Positions 1 through 7,173 are shown, counted from the stretch's first letter. The stretch is 15,861 bases of DNA from Kocuria sp. (GCF_030530945.1 NZ_JAUMTZ010000019.1:1-15861); one strand, 5' to 3'. Made by a program: numbers and translations. Notes: generated from the sequence alone by a model not told the origin.

Positions 1-80
1 CAACCCACCCACACCCACCCACCCCAACCACCCCCCAAGGCCACCACCCCCGGGGGGGGGGCCCCCCGCGGGCCCCCCCC
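1..80. repeat. Low-complexity C/A tract followed by G10/C8 homopolymer hairpin
   Basis: Bases 1-38 are made only of C and A in ACCC/CCACC units, so the - strand carries many closely spaced runs of three or more G and could form a G-quadruplex. Bases 52-61 are ten consecutive G and 73-80 are eight consecutive C. G54-61 can pair with C73-80 around an 11-base loop (62-72). It may be the end of an upstream transcription unit lying outside the window, or the distal promoter region of the ATPase gene. Homopolymers this long are also prone to sequencing and assembly error, so their exact lengths should be treated as uncertain. Confidence 0.6.
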
Positions 81-115
81 ACCACCGGGCCCGTGACGGA
101 CGGGTCCACGAACCG

Positions 116-137
116 GCGGGGGCCGCCGCGCCCCCGC
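116..137 (+). other. Stem-loop in the leader/promoter region of the ABC ATPase gene
   Basis: GCGGGGGC at 116-123 is the exact reverse complement of GCCCCCGC at 130-137, giving an 8-bp stem with a 6-base loop. It ends 67 bases before the ATG at 205. No U-tract follows. It could be a regulatory stem in the 5' leader, an operator-like inverted repeat, or chance in GC-rich DNA. I see no convincing TANNNT -10 box between 81 and 204. Confidence 0.3.
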
Positions 138-204
138 AGCCGGCACCGCGTCGGCCTGCCGTCACCCACCTTCATCGTCACCAGCTGAAAGCCGGAGGAT
201 CACC

Positions 205-1398
205 ATGGCCACCGTCGAGTACAAGAACGCCTCACGCACGTTCGACCCGGACAGGCCCCCGGCCGTGGCGCACCTGGACCTGAGCATCCGCGACGGCGAG
301 CTGCTCGTCCTGGTGGGGCCCTCCGGCAGCGGCAAGTCCACCGCCATGCGGATGCTGGCCGGGCTGGAGCCGGTGGACGAGGGCTCGGTGCTGATCGACG
401 GAAAGGACGTCACGTCCACCCGCGCCCGCGACCGGGACGTGGCCATGGTGTTCCAGTCCTACGCCCTCTACCCCAACATGACAGCGCGGCAGAACATGGC
501 CTTCGCGCTGGAGAACGAGAAGCTGCCGCGCGCGGAGATCGACCAGCGGGTGGAACGCGCCGCGGCCATGCTCGAGCTCGGCCCCCTCATGGACAAGCGG
601 CCCTCGGCCATGTCCGGCGGGCAGCGCCAGCGCGTGGCCATGGGCCGCTCCATCGTGCGCAACCCGAAGGTGTGGTGCATGGACGAGCCCCTGTCCAACC
701 TGGACGCCACCCTGCGGGTCTCCACCCGCGCCCAGATCGCGGACCTGCAGCGCGAGCTGGGCGTCACCACCATCTACGTGACGCACGACCAGGTGGAGGC
801 CATGACCATGGGGGACCGCGTGGCGGTGCTGCGGGACGGGCAGCTGCAGCAGGTGGCGGACCCCATCCACCTCTACGAGCACCCCGCCAACGTGTTCGTG
901 GCACGGTTCATCGGCTCCCCCGCCATGTCCGTGGTCCACGACGTCCCGGTCCGTGACGGGCACGCCGTTCTCGACGCCGCCAGCGGCCTGCGCGTGCCCG
1001 TCCCGTCCGCGTTCCTCCCGCGCGTCGGGGACACCGTGACCGTGGGGGTGCGCCCCGAGTCCTGGGAGATCGTGGCCGCGGGCAGCGCCCCGGACGCTCC
1101 TGCCCTGCCCCTGCAGGTCCACCTGGTGGAGAAGCTCGGCTCCGAGGCGTTCATCCACTGCGTCCTGCCGGACGCCCAGGACGACTCGGAGGGGTCGGAG
1201 GTCCGCGGCTCCACGGGGACCATGAGGTTCGAGAAGGGCCGGGCCACGGTCCGCGCGGAGAAGTTCCTGCGGGTGGAGGCGGGTTCCATCCTGCACGTGC
1301 GGCCGAACCCCCGCGAGATGTGCTTCTTCGACCCTGCCTCCGGGGAGAACCTGGAGCTCGTGGCCGGGCAGCACCACTCCGCCGAACCTCAGCGCTGA
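205..1398 (+). CDS. ABC transporter ATP-binding protein, MalK/UgpC/MsiK type
   Basis: Cytoplasmic ATPase subunit of a carbohydrate-type ABC importer (CUT1 class), 397 aa, close to the usual MalK/UgpC length. Visible nucleotide-binding elements are Walker A GPSGSGKST (38-46), Q-loop Q84, signature MSGGQRQRVAMG (136-147), Walker B with CMDEP (158-162) and catalytic E161, the D-loop SNLD (164-167), and the H-loop H194 in YVTHDQ. Residues from about 235 onward form the C-terminal regulatory TOBE/MalK-like region. The ATG is supported by GGAGGA at 194-199. No permease or solute-binding gene is adjacent, although the upstream side is cut off. In actinobacteria a single such ATPase (MsiK) can energise several sugar importers, and that role is inferred here. 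Substrate cannot be told from sequence; sugar or glycerol-3-phosphate import is likely. Confidence 0.93.
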   Translation: MATVEYKNASRTFDPDRPPAVAHLDLSIRDGELLVLVGPSGSGKSTAMRMLAGLEPVDEGSVLIDGKDVTSTRARDRDVAMVFQSYALYPNMTARQNMAFALENEKLPRAEIDQRVERAAAMLELGPLMDKRPSAMSGGQRQRVAMGRSIVRNPKVWCMDEPLSNLDATLRVSTRAQIADLQRELGVTTIYVTHDQVEAMTMGDRVAVLRDGQLQQVADPIHLYEHPANVFVARFIGSPAMSVVHDVPVRDGHAVLDAASGLRVPVPSAFLPRVGDTVTVGVRPESWEIVAAGSAPDAPALPLQVHLVEKLGSEAFIHCVLPDAQDDSEGSEVRGSTGTMRFEKGRATVRAEKFLRVEAGSILHVRPNPREMCFFDPASGENLELVAGQHHSAEPQR

Positions 1399-1403
1399 GC
1401 TCC

Positions 1404-1457
1404 GCACCGCGGCACGGGGCGCACCGCCACCGGGCCCTCGCCCCCGTGCCGCGGTGC
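1404..1457 (+). terminator. Strong hairpin after the ABC ATPase gene (terminator-like, no U-tract)
   Basis: A 16-base arm at 1404-1419 is the perfect reverse complement of 1442-1457, with a 22-base loop, starting 6 bases after the stop codon. There is no T-run after it, which is common for GC-rich actinobacterial terminators. Its inner core GCGGCACGGGG / CCCCGTGCCGC recurs in the hairpin at 8418-8457, which supports a shared function at transcript ends. Confidence 0.7.
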
Positions 1458-1479
1458 GCCCACCCCCGGTCTGGCGTCT

Positions 1480-1488
1480 TGCTACCAT
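1480..1488 (+). promoter_or_regulatory. Candidate extended -10 promoter for the small membrane protein
   Basis: TGCTACCAT matches the TGnTANNNT extended -10 pattern and closely resembles the TGCTACGCT in front of the SAM riboswitch. No clear -35 is present, and extended -10 promoters often lack one. Transcription would start near 1495 and give a leader of about 110 bases before the ATG at 1608. Confidence 0.4.
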
Positions 1489-1607
1489 GGGGTCCCCCGT
1501 GAGCCGCGCGGTGCCCCTCCACTCCCGCCCGTCGAATCCACCCCCTCGTCGAGGCCCCCGGGGTCCGCAGCGACCACCCGCCCACTCCGACGCACCGTGA
1601 GGGACCC

Positions 1608-1931
1608 ATGGCACTCTTCCTGCGCCGCCATCGCGTGGAAAACCTCCTGTACGCGGGGGCCTGCGGATTCGGACTGCTCGGCGCGGGGGGCTTCGTGCAC
1701 TCCTACTTCTCCACCGACTGGTCCGAGAACTTCCCGGTGGTGCCGTTCTTCCTGGTGGTCGCGGCGAGCTCCCTCACGCTCACGGCCGTGGCCCTGTCGC
1801 TGGTGCGGCTCTTCCACCAGGACCACCGCCCTGACAACCCGGCGGATCTCACGGATCTCCCGACCACGGCCGGGAGCCACGCCGTGGGTCCAGCGCGCCG
1901 GAGGGCCTCCTCCGGCCGCAGGCCCCGCTGA
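1608..1931 (+). CDS. Small membrane protein of unknown function
   Basis: I do not recognise this 107-aa protein. It shows a basic N-terminus (MALFLRRHR), a first hydrophobic helix at about residues 13-33, a short loop with aromatic and acidic residues (HSYFSTDWSEN), and a second helix at about 42-67. A hydrophilic tail of about 40 residues ends in an Arg-rich stretch (RRRASSGRRPR). The loop would be outside and both termini inside by the positive-inside rule. The ATG at 1608 has GAGGG at 1599-1603 just before it, with tight spacing. It lies between two likely transcription-unit boundaries, a hairpin upstream and the met promoter downstream, so it is probably monocistronic. An overlapping GTG frame from 1597 encodes no hydrophobic pattern and was not chosen. 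Confidence 0.65.
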   Translation: MALFLRRHRVENLLYAGACGFGLLGAGGFVHSYFSTDWSENFPVVPFFLVVAASSLTLTAVALSLVRLFHQDHRPDNPADLTDLPTTAGSHAVGPARRRASSGRRPR

Positions 1932-1989
1932 TCTGCGGGTCCCACCCCCGTGGAACCGGGGTCCGCACCCGGCTCGCGACCACCAGGAC

Positions 1990-2019
1990 TTCCCTGACGG
2001 TCCGAACCGGTGCTACGCT
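1990..2019 (+). promoter_or_regulatory. Candidate promoter of the met operon
   Basis: TGCTACGCT at 2011-2019 is a good extended -10 (TGnTANNNT). TTCCCT at 1990-1995 is the only -35-like hexamer at suitable spacing (18 bases) and is a poor match. The predicted start at about 2026 lies 8 bases before the first paired base of the riboswitch P1 stem, which is the placement expected for an RNA aptamer beginning near the transcript 5' end. Confidence 0.5.
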
Positions 2020-2033
2020 CGCAATGAAGACAA

Positions 2034-2138
2034 GGATCATGAGTTCCGGCGCAAAGCTCTGGCTGGCCGGACGGCAACCCTCCTGCTGTAGTGGGGTGCC
2101 CCAGATGAGGATCCGGCCGTCGCGCAACCGCGTGACTG
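2034..2138 (+). promoter_or_regulatory. SAM riboswitch aptamer, SAM-IV type
   Basis: The sequence carries the hallmark segments of the SAM-I/SAM-IV clan in order: TCATGAG (2037-2043), GGCAACCCTCC (2073-2083) and GTGGGGTGCCCC (2091-2102), then a closing GATGAGGATCC. P1 is GGATC 2034-2038 with GATCC 2110-2114. P2 pairs CCGGC 2046-2050 with GCCGG 2066-2070, continued by AGC/GCT. P3 pairs GGCA and CCC (2073-2080) with GGGGTGCC (2093-2100). A further small hairpin CGCG-CAAC-CGCG (2121-2132) sits 3' of P1, where SAM-IV has extra structure absent from SAM-I. It precedes metF and the rest of a methionine operon, as expected for a SAM-repressed switch. The class was assigned by eye from remembered consensus. 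A SAM-I/IV variant remains possible. Confidence 0.85.
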
Positions 2139-2176
2139 GCAAGTACGGCGCTCGGATCTCACACCTCCGGCGTCCT
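2108..2176 (+). promoter_or_regulatory. Candidate antiterminator pairing of the SAM switch
   Basis: AGGA-T-CCGG (2108-2116) can pair with CCGG-CG-TCCT (2167-2176), giving eight pairs around a small internal loop. This uses the 3' strand of P1 and the upstream arm of the terminator, so it is mutually exclusive with both, which is the logic of an antiterminator. A second alternative, GATCCG 2110-2115 with CGGATC 2153-2158 extended by GCCGT 2116-2120 with ACGGC 2145-2149, also competes with P1. Which one forms cannot be decided without folding energies or probing. Confidence 0.4.
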
Positions 2177-2193
2177 ACCGCCGGAGGTTTTTT
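2164..2193 (+). terminator. Intrinsic terminator of the SAM riboswitch
   Basis: CCTCCGGCG (2164-2172) pairs perfectly with CGCCGGAGG (2179-2187) across a 6-base loop, followed at once by six T (2188-2193). This is the only textbook U-tract terminator in the window. It ends three bases before the metF ATG, so read-through is needed for all met genes downstream. When SAM is bound and P1 is formed, this hairpin should form and stop transcription. Confidence 0.92.
2183..2187 (+). promoter_or_regulatory. metF Shine-Dalgarno, embedded in the terminator stem
   Basis: GGAGG at 2183-2187 is 9 bases before the ATG at 2197 and is the only good ribosome-binding sequence for metF. All five bases lie in the 3' arm of the terminator hairpin and are paired when it forms. 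Transcripts that escape termination would therefore still hide the ribosome site unless the stem is opened. This placement also fixes the metF start at 2197. Confidence 0.75.
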
Positions 2194-2196
2194 CAC

Positions 2197-3192
2197 ATGT
2201 CCGCAGCGTTGGCAGCAGCCCGCACCAGCACCCCGTCCGCCGCGGAACGGCCCACGGGCACGTCCTGGCTCGTGCGCCGTCCCCGTCGTTCCACGCTCGT
2301 CTCCTTCGAGGTGTTTCCGCCGCGTCCGACCGCGGACCCGGACGCCGTGTGGCGCAGCATCGACACCATGGCGCAGGCGGGCCCGGACTTCTTCTCGGTG
2401 ACCCACGGCCACTCGGGCCGCGCCGGGATCTCCCGCGAGGCGCTGCAGCACCTGCGCCGCACCACGGACACCCCGGTCATGGCGCACTTCACGTGCGGCG
2501 GCACCGACCGCGCGGGCCTGGAGGGCGCCGTCGAGCAGCTGCTGGACGACGGCGTGCGGGACCTCCTCGCGCTGCGGGGGGACCCGCCGCTGGGCGGAGC
2601 CGAGTGGGTGACGCCCGCGGGCGGGATCGGCCGGGCCTCGGAGCTGGTGCGGCTCGTGCGGGACGTGGAGCGGCGTCGCTTCGGGGACGGGTTCCGCCCC
2701 GGGAACCGGCCGCTGTCCGTGTCCGTGGCGTGCTACCCATCCCCCGCGCGGGGCCGTAACTTCGAGGCGGACCTCGCGTCCCTGTGGGACAAGCAGGAGG
2801 CCGGCGCGGACTACGCGATCACGCAGGTGCTGTACGAGCCCGAGGACTACGCCCGGTTCCTGGAGCGCGCCCGCTCCGAGGGCATCCACATCCCGGTGGT
2901 CGCGGGGCTGATGCCCCTCACGGACCCGCGGCGGCTGCGGCGGATGACCGAGATCACGGGGGTCTCCGTCCCGCGGCGGCTCACGGAGTTCCTCCGCGCG
3001 GGCTCTCCCGAGGAGATGCGGCACCGCGGGATCGCGGCAACTCTTTCCCTCATCGACGACCTCCTGGACCTGGGCTGCGCCGGCTTCCACCTCTACACGT
3101 TCAACCGCCCCGAGGCCGCGCTCACCATCCTGGAGCACCTGCGGGTCCGCGACGCCGCCCGCGAGTACCGCGGCCGCAGCCCCGCCGTCTGA
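2197..3192 (+). CDS. metF: 5,10-methylenetetrahydrofolate reductase
   Basis: Flavoprotein that reduces 5,10-methylene-THF to 5-methyl-THF, the methyl donor used by MetE encoded next. At 331 aa it is slightly longer than the usual ~300 because of an N-terminal tail of about 30 residues. Family motifs seen are FEVFPP (37-42) with E38 matching catalytic E28 of the E. coli enzyme, AHFTCGG (96-102), LALRGDPP (124-131) with D129 matching E. coli D120, then ACYPSPA, ITQVLYE, PVVAGLMP and the C-terminal GFHLYTFNRPEA. These trace an intact (beta/alpha)8 barrel. The start codon lies only three bases past the terminator U-tract of the SAM switch, so the gene is under direct SAM control. Confidence 0.95.
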   Translation: MSAALAAARTSTPSAAERPTGTSWLVRRPRRSTLVSFEVFPPRPTADPDAVWRSIDTMAQAGPDFFSVTHGHSGRAGISREALQHLRRTTDTPVMAHFTCGGTDRAGLEGAVEQLLDDGVRDLLALRGDPPLGGAEWVTPAGGIGRASELVRLVRDVERRRFGDGFRPGNRPLSVSVACYPSPARGRNFEADLASLWDKQEAGADYAITQVLYEPEDYARFLERARSEGIHIPVVAGLMPLTDPRRLRRMTEITGVSVPRRLTEFLRAGSPEEMRHRGIAATLSLIDDLLDLGCAGFHLYTFNRPEAALTILEHLRVRDAAREYRGRSPAV

Positions 3193-3199
3193 GGCCAAC

Positions 3200-3221
3200 C
3201 CCGCGCGACACGCCGCGCGGG
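3200..3221 (+). other. Stem-loop in the metF-metE intergenic region
   Basis: CCCGCGCG (3200-3207) pairs with CGCGCGGG (3214-3221), an 8-bp all-GC stem with a 6-base loop, starting 7 bases after the metF stop. No T-run follows. The 158-base gap that holds it is the widest in the met operon. The stem could be a partial terminator or an RNA-processing or stability element that sets different metF and metE levels. No separate promoter or second SAM aptamer is visible before metE. Confidence 0.4.
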
Positions 3222-3350
3222 CGGCACGGAACCAACAGGTCCCGGCCGCCGAGCACCTCCCCACCCCGCCAGCCGCGAGCTCACCCGCCCGCGAGCGCGC
3301 TTCCGCACACCCTTTTTCCACCCCGACCCACACCTGACGAAGGACCTCCC

Positions 3351-5771
3351 ATGACCACTCAGCACACCACTCCTCTGCCCACCGCCACCATCCTGGGATA
3401 CCCCCGCATCGGCCCGGACCGCGAGCTCAAGCACGCACTGGAAGCCCACTGGAGGGACCCGCAGGAGCACCCCACGAGCACCGTCCTGGACACCCTCGCC
3501 GCTCTGCGTGAGCGCACGGCCACGCGGCTGGTCGAACTCGGTCTGGACGCGGACTACGCCGTGCCCGGCGAGGGCTTCGCCGTGGACCACGTGCTGGACA
3601 CCGCCCTCGCGCTGGGCGCCGTGCCGGCCCGCTTCGCGGCCGACGGCTACCGCCCCGCCGCGCCGGACACTGCCGCGGGCATCGAGCTGCTGACCGCGCT
3701 GTCCCGGGGCACGGACCACCTGGAGCCGCTGGAGATGACCAAGTGGTTCGACACCAACTACCACTACTACGTCCCGGAGATCGGCCCGGACACCCCGCTG
3801 AGCGCACATCCCGAGAGCCTGGTGGCCCGTCACCTGGACACGCTGCGGCGGACCGGGACCAGGACCCGTCCCGTGCTGGTGGGTCCGGTGACGCTGCTGC
3901 TGCTGTCCCGGCCCGAGACCACGGACGACGCCGCGGTGGATCCGCTCGCGCGGCTCGACGACGTGGTGGGGCACTACACCACCATCCTCGCGGAGCTGGC
4001 GGCCGCGGGCGTCGAGTGGGTGCAGCTGGACGAGCCCGCCCTCGCCGCGGACGGCTGGGCCGTGGAGCGTGCCGAGCTCGTCTCCGCCCTGGAGACCGCC
4101 TACGCCCGGCTCACCGCCGCCGCGGACCGCCCCGCCCTGCTGGTGACCGTGGGCTACGGGGACGCAGGCGAGGATGCGCTGCTCGCCCTGGCCCGCACGG
4201 ACACGGACGCCCTGGCCGTGGACCTCGACCGCGGGGACGTCCCCTCCGCCGCCGCCCTCGAGGCGTGGGGCGAGCGCCCGGTGGCGGGCGGCGTCGTGGG
4301 CGGACGCACCGTGTGGCGCACGGACCTGGCCCGCGCGGCGAGCATCCTGGACCGGCTGCGCGCCGCGGCGCAGGGGCCGGTGGCCGTGGGCACGGCGACG
4401 CCGCTGCTGCACGTCCCGCACGACGTGGCCCGGGAGACCGGGCTGGACCCGGAGGTCCGCCGCTGGGTGGCCTTCGCGGACCAGAAGGTCACCGAGGTGG
4501 CAGAGCTGGCCCGCGGCGTGGCGCAGGGGTGGGATGCGATCACCGAGACCCTGGCCACGGACGCCGAGAGCCGTGCGGCCCGTGCCGCGCACCCGGCCAC
4601 CCACCGGGCGGAGGTCCGCGAGCGCACCGCGGCGGTGCGGCCCGAGGACCGGGTGCGGGCCGACTCGGACGAGCGCCGTGCGGCCCAGCACGCACGGCTG
4701 AACCTGCCCGTGCTGCCCACCACGACCATCGGCTCCTTCCCCCAGACCCGCGAGATCCGTGCCACGCGCGCCGCACACCGCGCCGGACGGCTGGACGAGC
4801 GTGCCTACACGGAGGCCATCCGGGAGGAAATCGCCCGGACGGTGCGGGCGCAGGAGGAGCTGGGACTGGACGTGCTGGTGCACGGCGAGCCGGAGCGCAA
4901 CGACATGGTGCAGTACTTCGCGGAGGCGCTGGACGGCTTCGCCACCACGCAGCACGGCTGGGTGCAGTCCTACGGTTCGCGCTGCACGCGCCCGTCCATC
5001 CTCTTCGGGGACGTCTCGCGGCCCGCGCCGATTACCGTGGAGTGGACGCGCTACGCCGCATCGCTCACGGAGCGGCCCGTCAAGGGCATGCTCACGGGAC
5101 CGGTCACGATCCTCGCGTGGTCCTTCGTCCGGGACGACGCCCCCGCGGCCGAGGTCGCGGACCAGGTGGCCCTGGCGCTGCGCGACGAGATCGCCGACCT
5201 CGAGGCCGCCGGAACCGCGGTGATCCAGGTGGACGAGCCCGCCCTGCGCGAGCTGCTGCCGCTGCGGGAGGCGGACCGCGCCGCGTACCTGGACTGGTCC
5301 GTGGGCTCGTTCCGGCTGGCCACGGGATCCGCCGAGCCCGCCACCCAGATCCACACGCACCTGTGCTACTCCGAGTTCGAGACCGTGCTGGATGCGATCG
5401 AGGGCCTGGACGCGGACGTCACCACGCTGGAGGCCTCCCGCTCCGGCTCGGGCATCGTGGCCGGGCTGGCCGCCGCGGACTTCCCGCGGGACCTCGGCCC
5501 CGGCGTGTGGGACATCCACTCCCCGCGCGTCCCCACGTTCGAGGAGGTGGCGCAGCGCGTGCGGCACGCGGCGCACGCCATCGGCGCCGAGCGCGTGTGG
5601 GTGAACCCCGACTGCGGGCTCAAGACCCGCGCGTGGCCCGAGACGGAGGCCGCCCTCGACCGGCTCGTGGCGGCCGCGCTCACAGTCCGCGGGGAGCTCG
5701 CCCGCGAGGAGGACGACGCCGCCCGCACCCGCCCGCGCACCACCCCCGGAACCGCGCCCGCGGCTCTCTGA
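3351..5771 (+). CDS. metE: Cobalamin-independent methionine synthase
   Basis: Zinc enzyme that transfers the methyl group of 5-methyl-THF (triglutamate) to homocysteine. It has 806 aa, with two related barrels as expected for full-length MetE: an N-terminal half with LGYPRIGPDRELK and EMTKWFDTNYHYYVPE, and a C-terminal catalytic half starting near TTIGSFPQT with HGEPERNDMVQYF and GSRCTRPSI. The zinc ligands are all present: H670 and C672 (in HTHLCYSEF), E694 (in TTLEASRSG) and C755 (in NPDCGLKTR), matching E. coli H641, C643, E665 and C726. The ATG at 3351 has AAGGA at 3340-3344. The same frame is open further upstream through metF, but that stretch is a shadow. The C-terminus has an Arg/Thr/Pro-rich tail. 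Probably co-transcribed from the SAM switch. Confidence 0.96.
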   Translation: MTTQHTTPLPTATILGYPRIGPDRELKHALEAHWRDPQEHPTSTVLDTLAALRERTATRLVELGLDADYAVPGEGFAVDHVLDTALALGAVPARFAADGYRPAAPDTAAGIELLTALSRGTDHLEPLEMTKWFDTNYHYYVPEIGPDTPLSAHPESLVARHLDTLRRTGTRTRPVLVGPVTLLLLSRPETTDDAAVDPLARLDDVVGHYTTILAELAAAGVEWVQLDEPALAADGWAVERAELVSALETAYARLTAAADRPALLVTVGYGDAGEDALLALARTDTDALAVDLDRGDVPSAAALEAWGERPVAGGVVGGRTVWRTDLARAASILDRLRAAAQGPVAVGTATPLLHVPHDVARETGLDPEVRRWVAFADQKVTEVAELARGVAQGWDAITETLATDAESRAARAAHPATHRAEVRERTAAVRPEDRVRADSDERRAAQHARLNLPVLPTTTIGSFPQTREIRATRAAHRAGRLDERAYTEAIREEIARTVRAQEELGLDVLVHGEPERNDMVQYFAEALDGFATTQHGWVQSYGSRCTRPSILFGDVSRPAPITVEWTRYAASLTERPVKGMLTGPVTILAWSFVRDDAPAAEVADQVALALRDEIADLEAAGTAVIQVDEPALRELLPLREADRAAYLDWSVGSFRLATGSAEPATQIHTHLCYSEFETVLDAIEGLDADVTTLEASRSGSGIVAGLAAADFPRDLGPGVWDIHSPRVPTFEEVAQRVRHAAHAIGAERVWVNPDCGLKTRAWPETEAALDRLVAAALTVRGELAREEDDAARTRPRTTPGTAPAAL

Positions 5772-5805
5772 GACCCGGTCCCCGACCCACACGAGGGAGA
5801 AGCAC

Positions 5806-7134
5806 ATGAGCACCGCACCCACCCCGTCCCCGCTGGGGACACCCATCGTCCAGCCCATCCACCACAGCGCGGCCTACGCGTTCGAGACCCTCGGGCAGGC
5901 GCAGGACGTCTTCGCCCAGCGGGCCGGAGGGTTCACCTACGCCCGCACGGGCAACCCGAACGTGGCGGCGCTGGAGGCGGAGATCGCCCGGCGGGAGCAT
6001 GGGGTGGGTGCCGTGGCGGCGTCGTCGGGCCAGGCGGCCGTGGCGCTCGCGCTGCTCACCCTCACGGGACCGGCGCGGGACGCGCACGCCGTGGTGTCCT
6101 CGCGGATCTACGGCGGGACCGTGGACCTGCTCACGGACACCCTCGCGGACACGGGCCTGGAGGTCACGTTCGCCGACCCGCGGGAACCGCAGCAGTGGGA
6201 GGACGCCGTGCGGGACGGGACGCGGGTGTTCTTCCTCGAGTCGATCGCCAACCCGCTCACCGAGCTCCCGGAGCTGGAAGCGATCGCCCGGATCGCGCAC
6301 CGCCACGGCGCGGTGGTGCTCGTGGACAACACCGTGGCCACCCCGTACCTCTGCACCCCCGGGGAGCACGGCGCGGACTTCGTGGTGCACTCGGCCACCA
6401 AGTACCTGGCCGGGCACGGGGGTCCCCTGGGCGGCCTGCTCGTGGCCACCGGCGCCTTCGACCCCATGGACGACGCCGCCCGCTGGCCCTGGCTCACCAG
6501 GGCCCACCCCCGCTGGGGCGGGCGCTCCCCCGTGGAGCTCTTCGGTGCGCAGAAGGCCGTGCTGGGCGTGGCCCGCTGCAAGTACCTCAACGACCTGGGG
6601 CCCTGTCTGGGGGCCACCGCCGCGCACGAGATCCTGCAGGGCATGGCCACGCTGGACGTGCGCGTGGAGCGGCAGTCCGCCACCGCTTCCGCCCTGGCCG
6701 CCGCCCTCTCGGGGCACCCGGCCGTGGAGCGGGCGCACCACCCGTCCCTGGCCGAGGGGCGCCAGCGCGAGCTGTACGCGGCGGGCGGCTACCGCGGTGG
6801 CGGCGGCCTGTTCTCTGTGGACGTGCGCGGCACTCCCGCCCAGGTGGCGGCCGTGGTGAACGGGCTGGAGACCATCAGGCTCGCGGCCAACATCGGGGAC
6901 GTCCGCACCCTGGTGGCCCACCCCGCAGGCATGACCCACTGCCGCCTGACCCCCGAGCAGTTCCGGGCCAGCGGCATCACCGAGCGCACCCTCCGGTTCT
7001 CCGTGGGACTGGAGGACGAGGCGGAGCTGCTCGCGGACCTGCTGCGGGCACTCGACCCCCTGGCAGCGCGGAGCGAACGGGAAGGCGCGCGGGAGCAGCC
7101 CGCCTCCCCGCACGCCCAGAACGCCGTCGCCTGA
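5806..7134 (+). CDS. metY: O-acetylhomoserine sulfhydrylase-like PLP enzyme
   Basis: Member of the Cys/Met-metabolism PLP family, 442 aa. It probably makes homocysteine from O-acetyl- (or O-succinyl-) homoserine and sulfide. Visible are YARTGNPN with Y45 and R47 (cofactor-phosphate contacts from the partner subunit), ASSGQAA, ESIANPL, DNTVATPYL, and HSATKYLAGHG with the PLP lysine K199. The segment GPCLGATAAHEILQGMATLDVRVERQ (about 266-290) is the longer central region typical of MetY rather than MetB. The ATG at 5806 has GAGGGA at 5793-5798 and lies 34 bases after metE. The N-terminus lacks the usual leader with an IHxGQxPDPTTGA-type motif that the next protein has, and no upstream in-frame start was found. 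Substrate choice is inferred. Confidence 0.85.
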   Translation: MSTAPTPSPLGTPIVQPIHHSAAYAFETLGQAQDVFAQRAGGFTYARTGNPNVAALEAEIARREHGVGAVAASSGQAAVALALLTLTGPARDAHAVVSSRIYGGTVDLLTDTLADTGLEVTFADPREPQQWEDAVRDGTRVFFLESIANPLTELPELEAIARIAHRHGAVVLVDNTVATPYLCTPGEHGADFVVHSATKYLAGHGGPLGGLLVATGAFDPMDDAARWPWLTRAHPRWGGRSPVELFGAQKAVLGVARCKYLNDLGPCLGATAAHEILQGMATLDVRVERQSATASALAAALSGHPAVERAHHPSLAEGRQRELYAAGGYRGGGGLFSVDVRGTPAQVAAVVNGLETIRLAANIGDVRTLVAHPAGMTHCRLTPEQFRASGITERTLRFSVGLEDEAELLADLLRALDPLAARSEREGAREQPASPHAQNAVA

Positions 7135-7173
7135 CCGGCGCGGCACAGCACCCACGAGACGAGGAACCACACC

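Noticed and set aside
2784..3350. In-frame upstream extension of metE by 189 residues through metF
   Set aside because: The extension overlaps metF in another frame, has shadow-type composition (Arg/Pro/Gly/His), and metE has a good ribosome site and a canonical MetE N-terminus at 3351.
3193..3350. Second riboswitch or B12 element upstream of metE
   Set aside because: The 158-base gap has no conserved SAM or cobalamin aptamer segments, only one GC stem-loop and C-rich sequence.
3093..5858. Very long - strand open frame (921 codons) opposite metE
   Set aside because: It lies antisense to a metE with all zinc ligands intact, its translation is low-complexity (Gly/Arg/His/Val-rich) without domain motifs, and long antisense frames are expected in DNA this GC-rich. 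The same applies to the - strand frames at 232-1614, 1849-3333, 5680-8424, 7949-9220 and 9610-11079.
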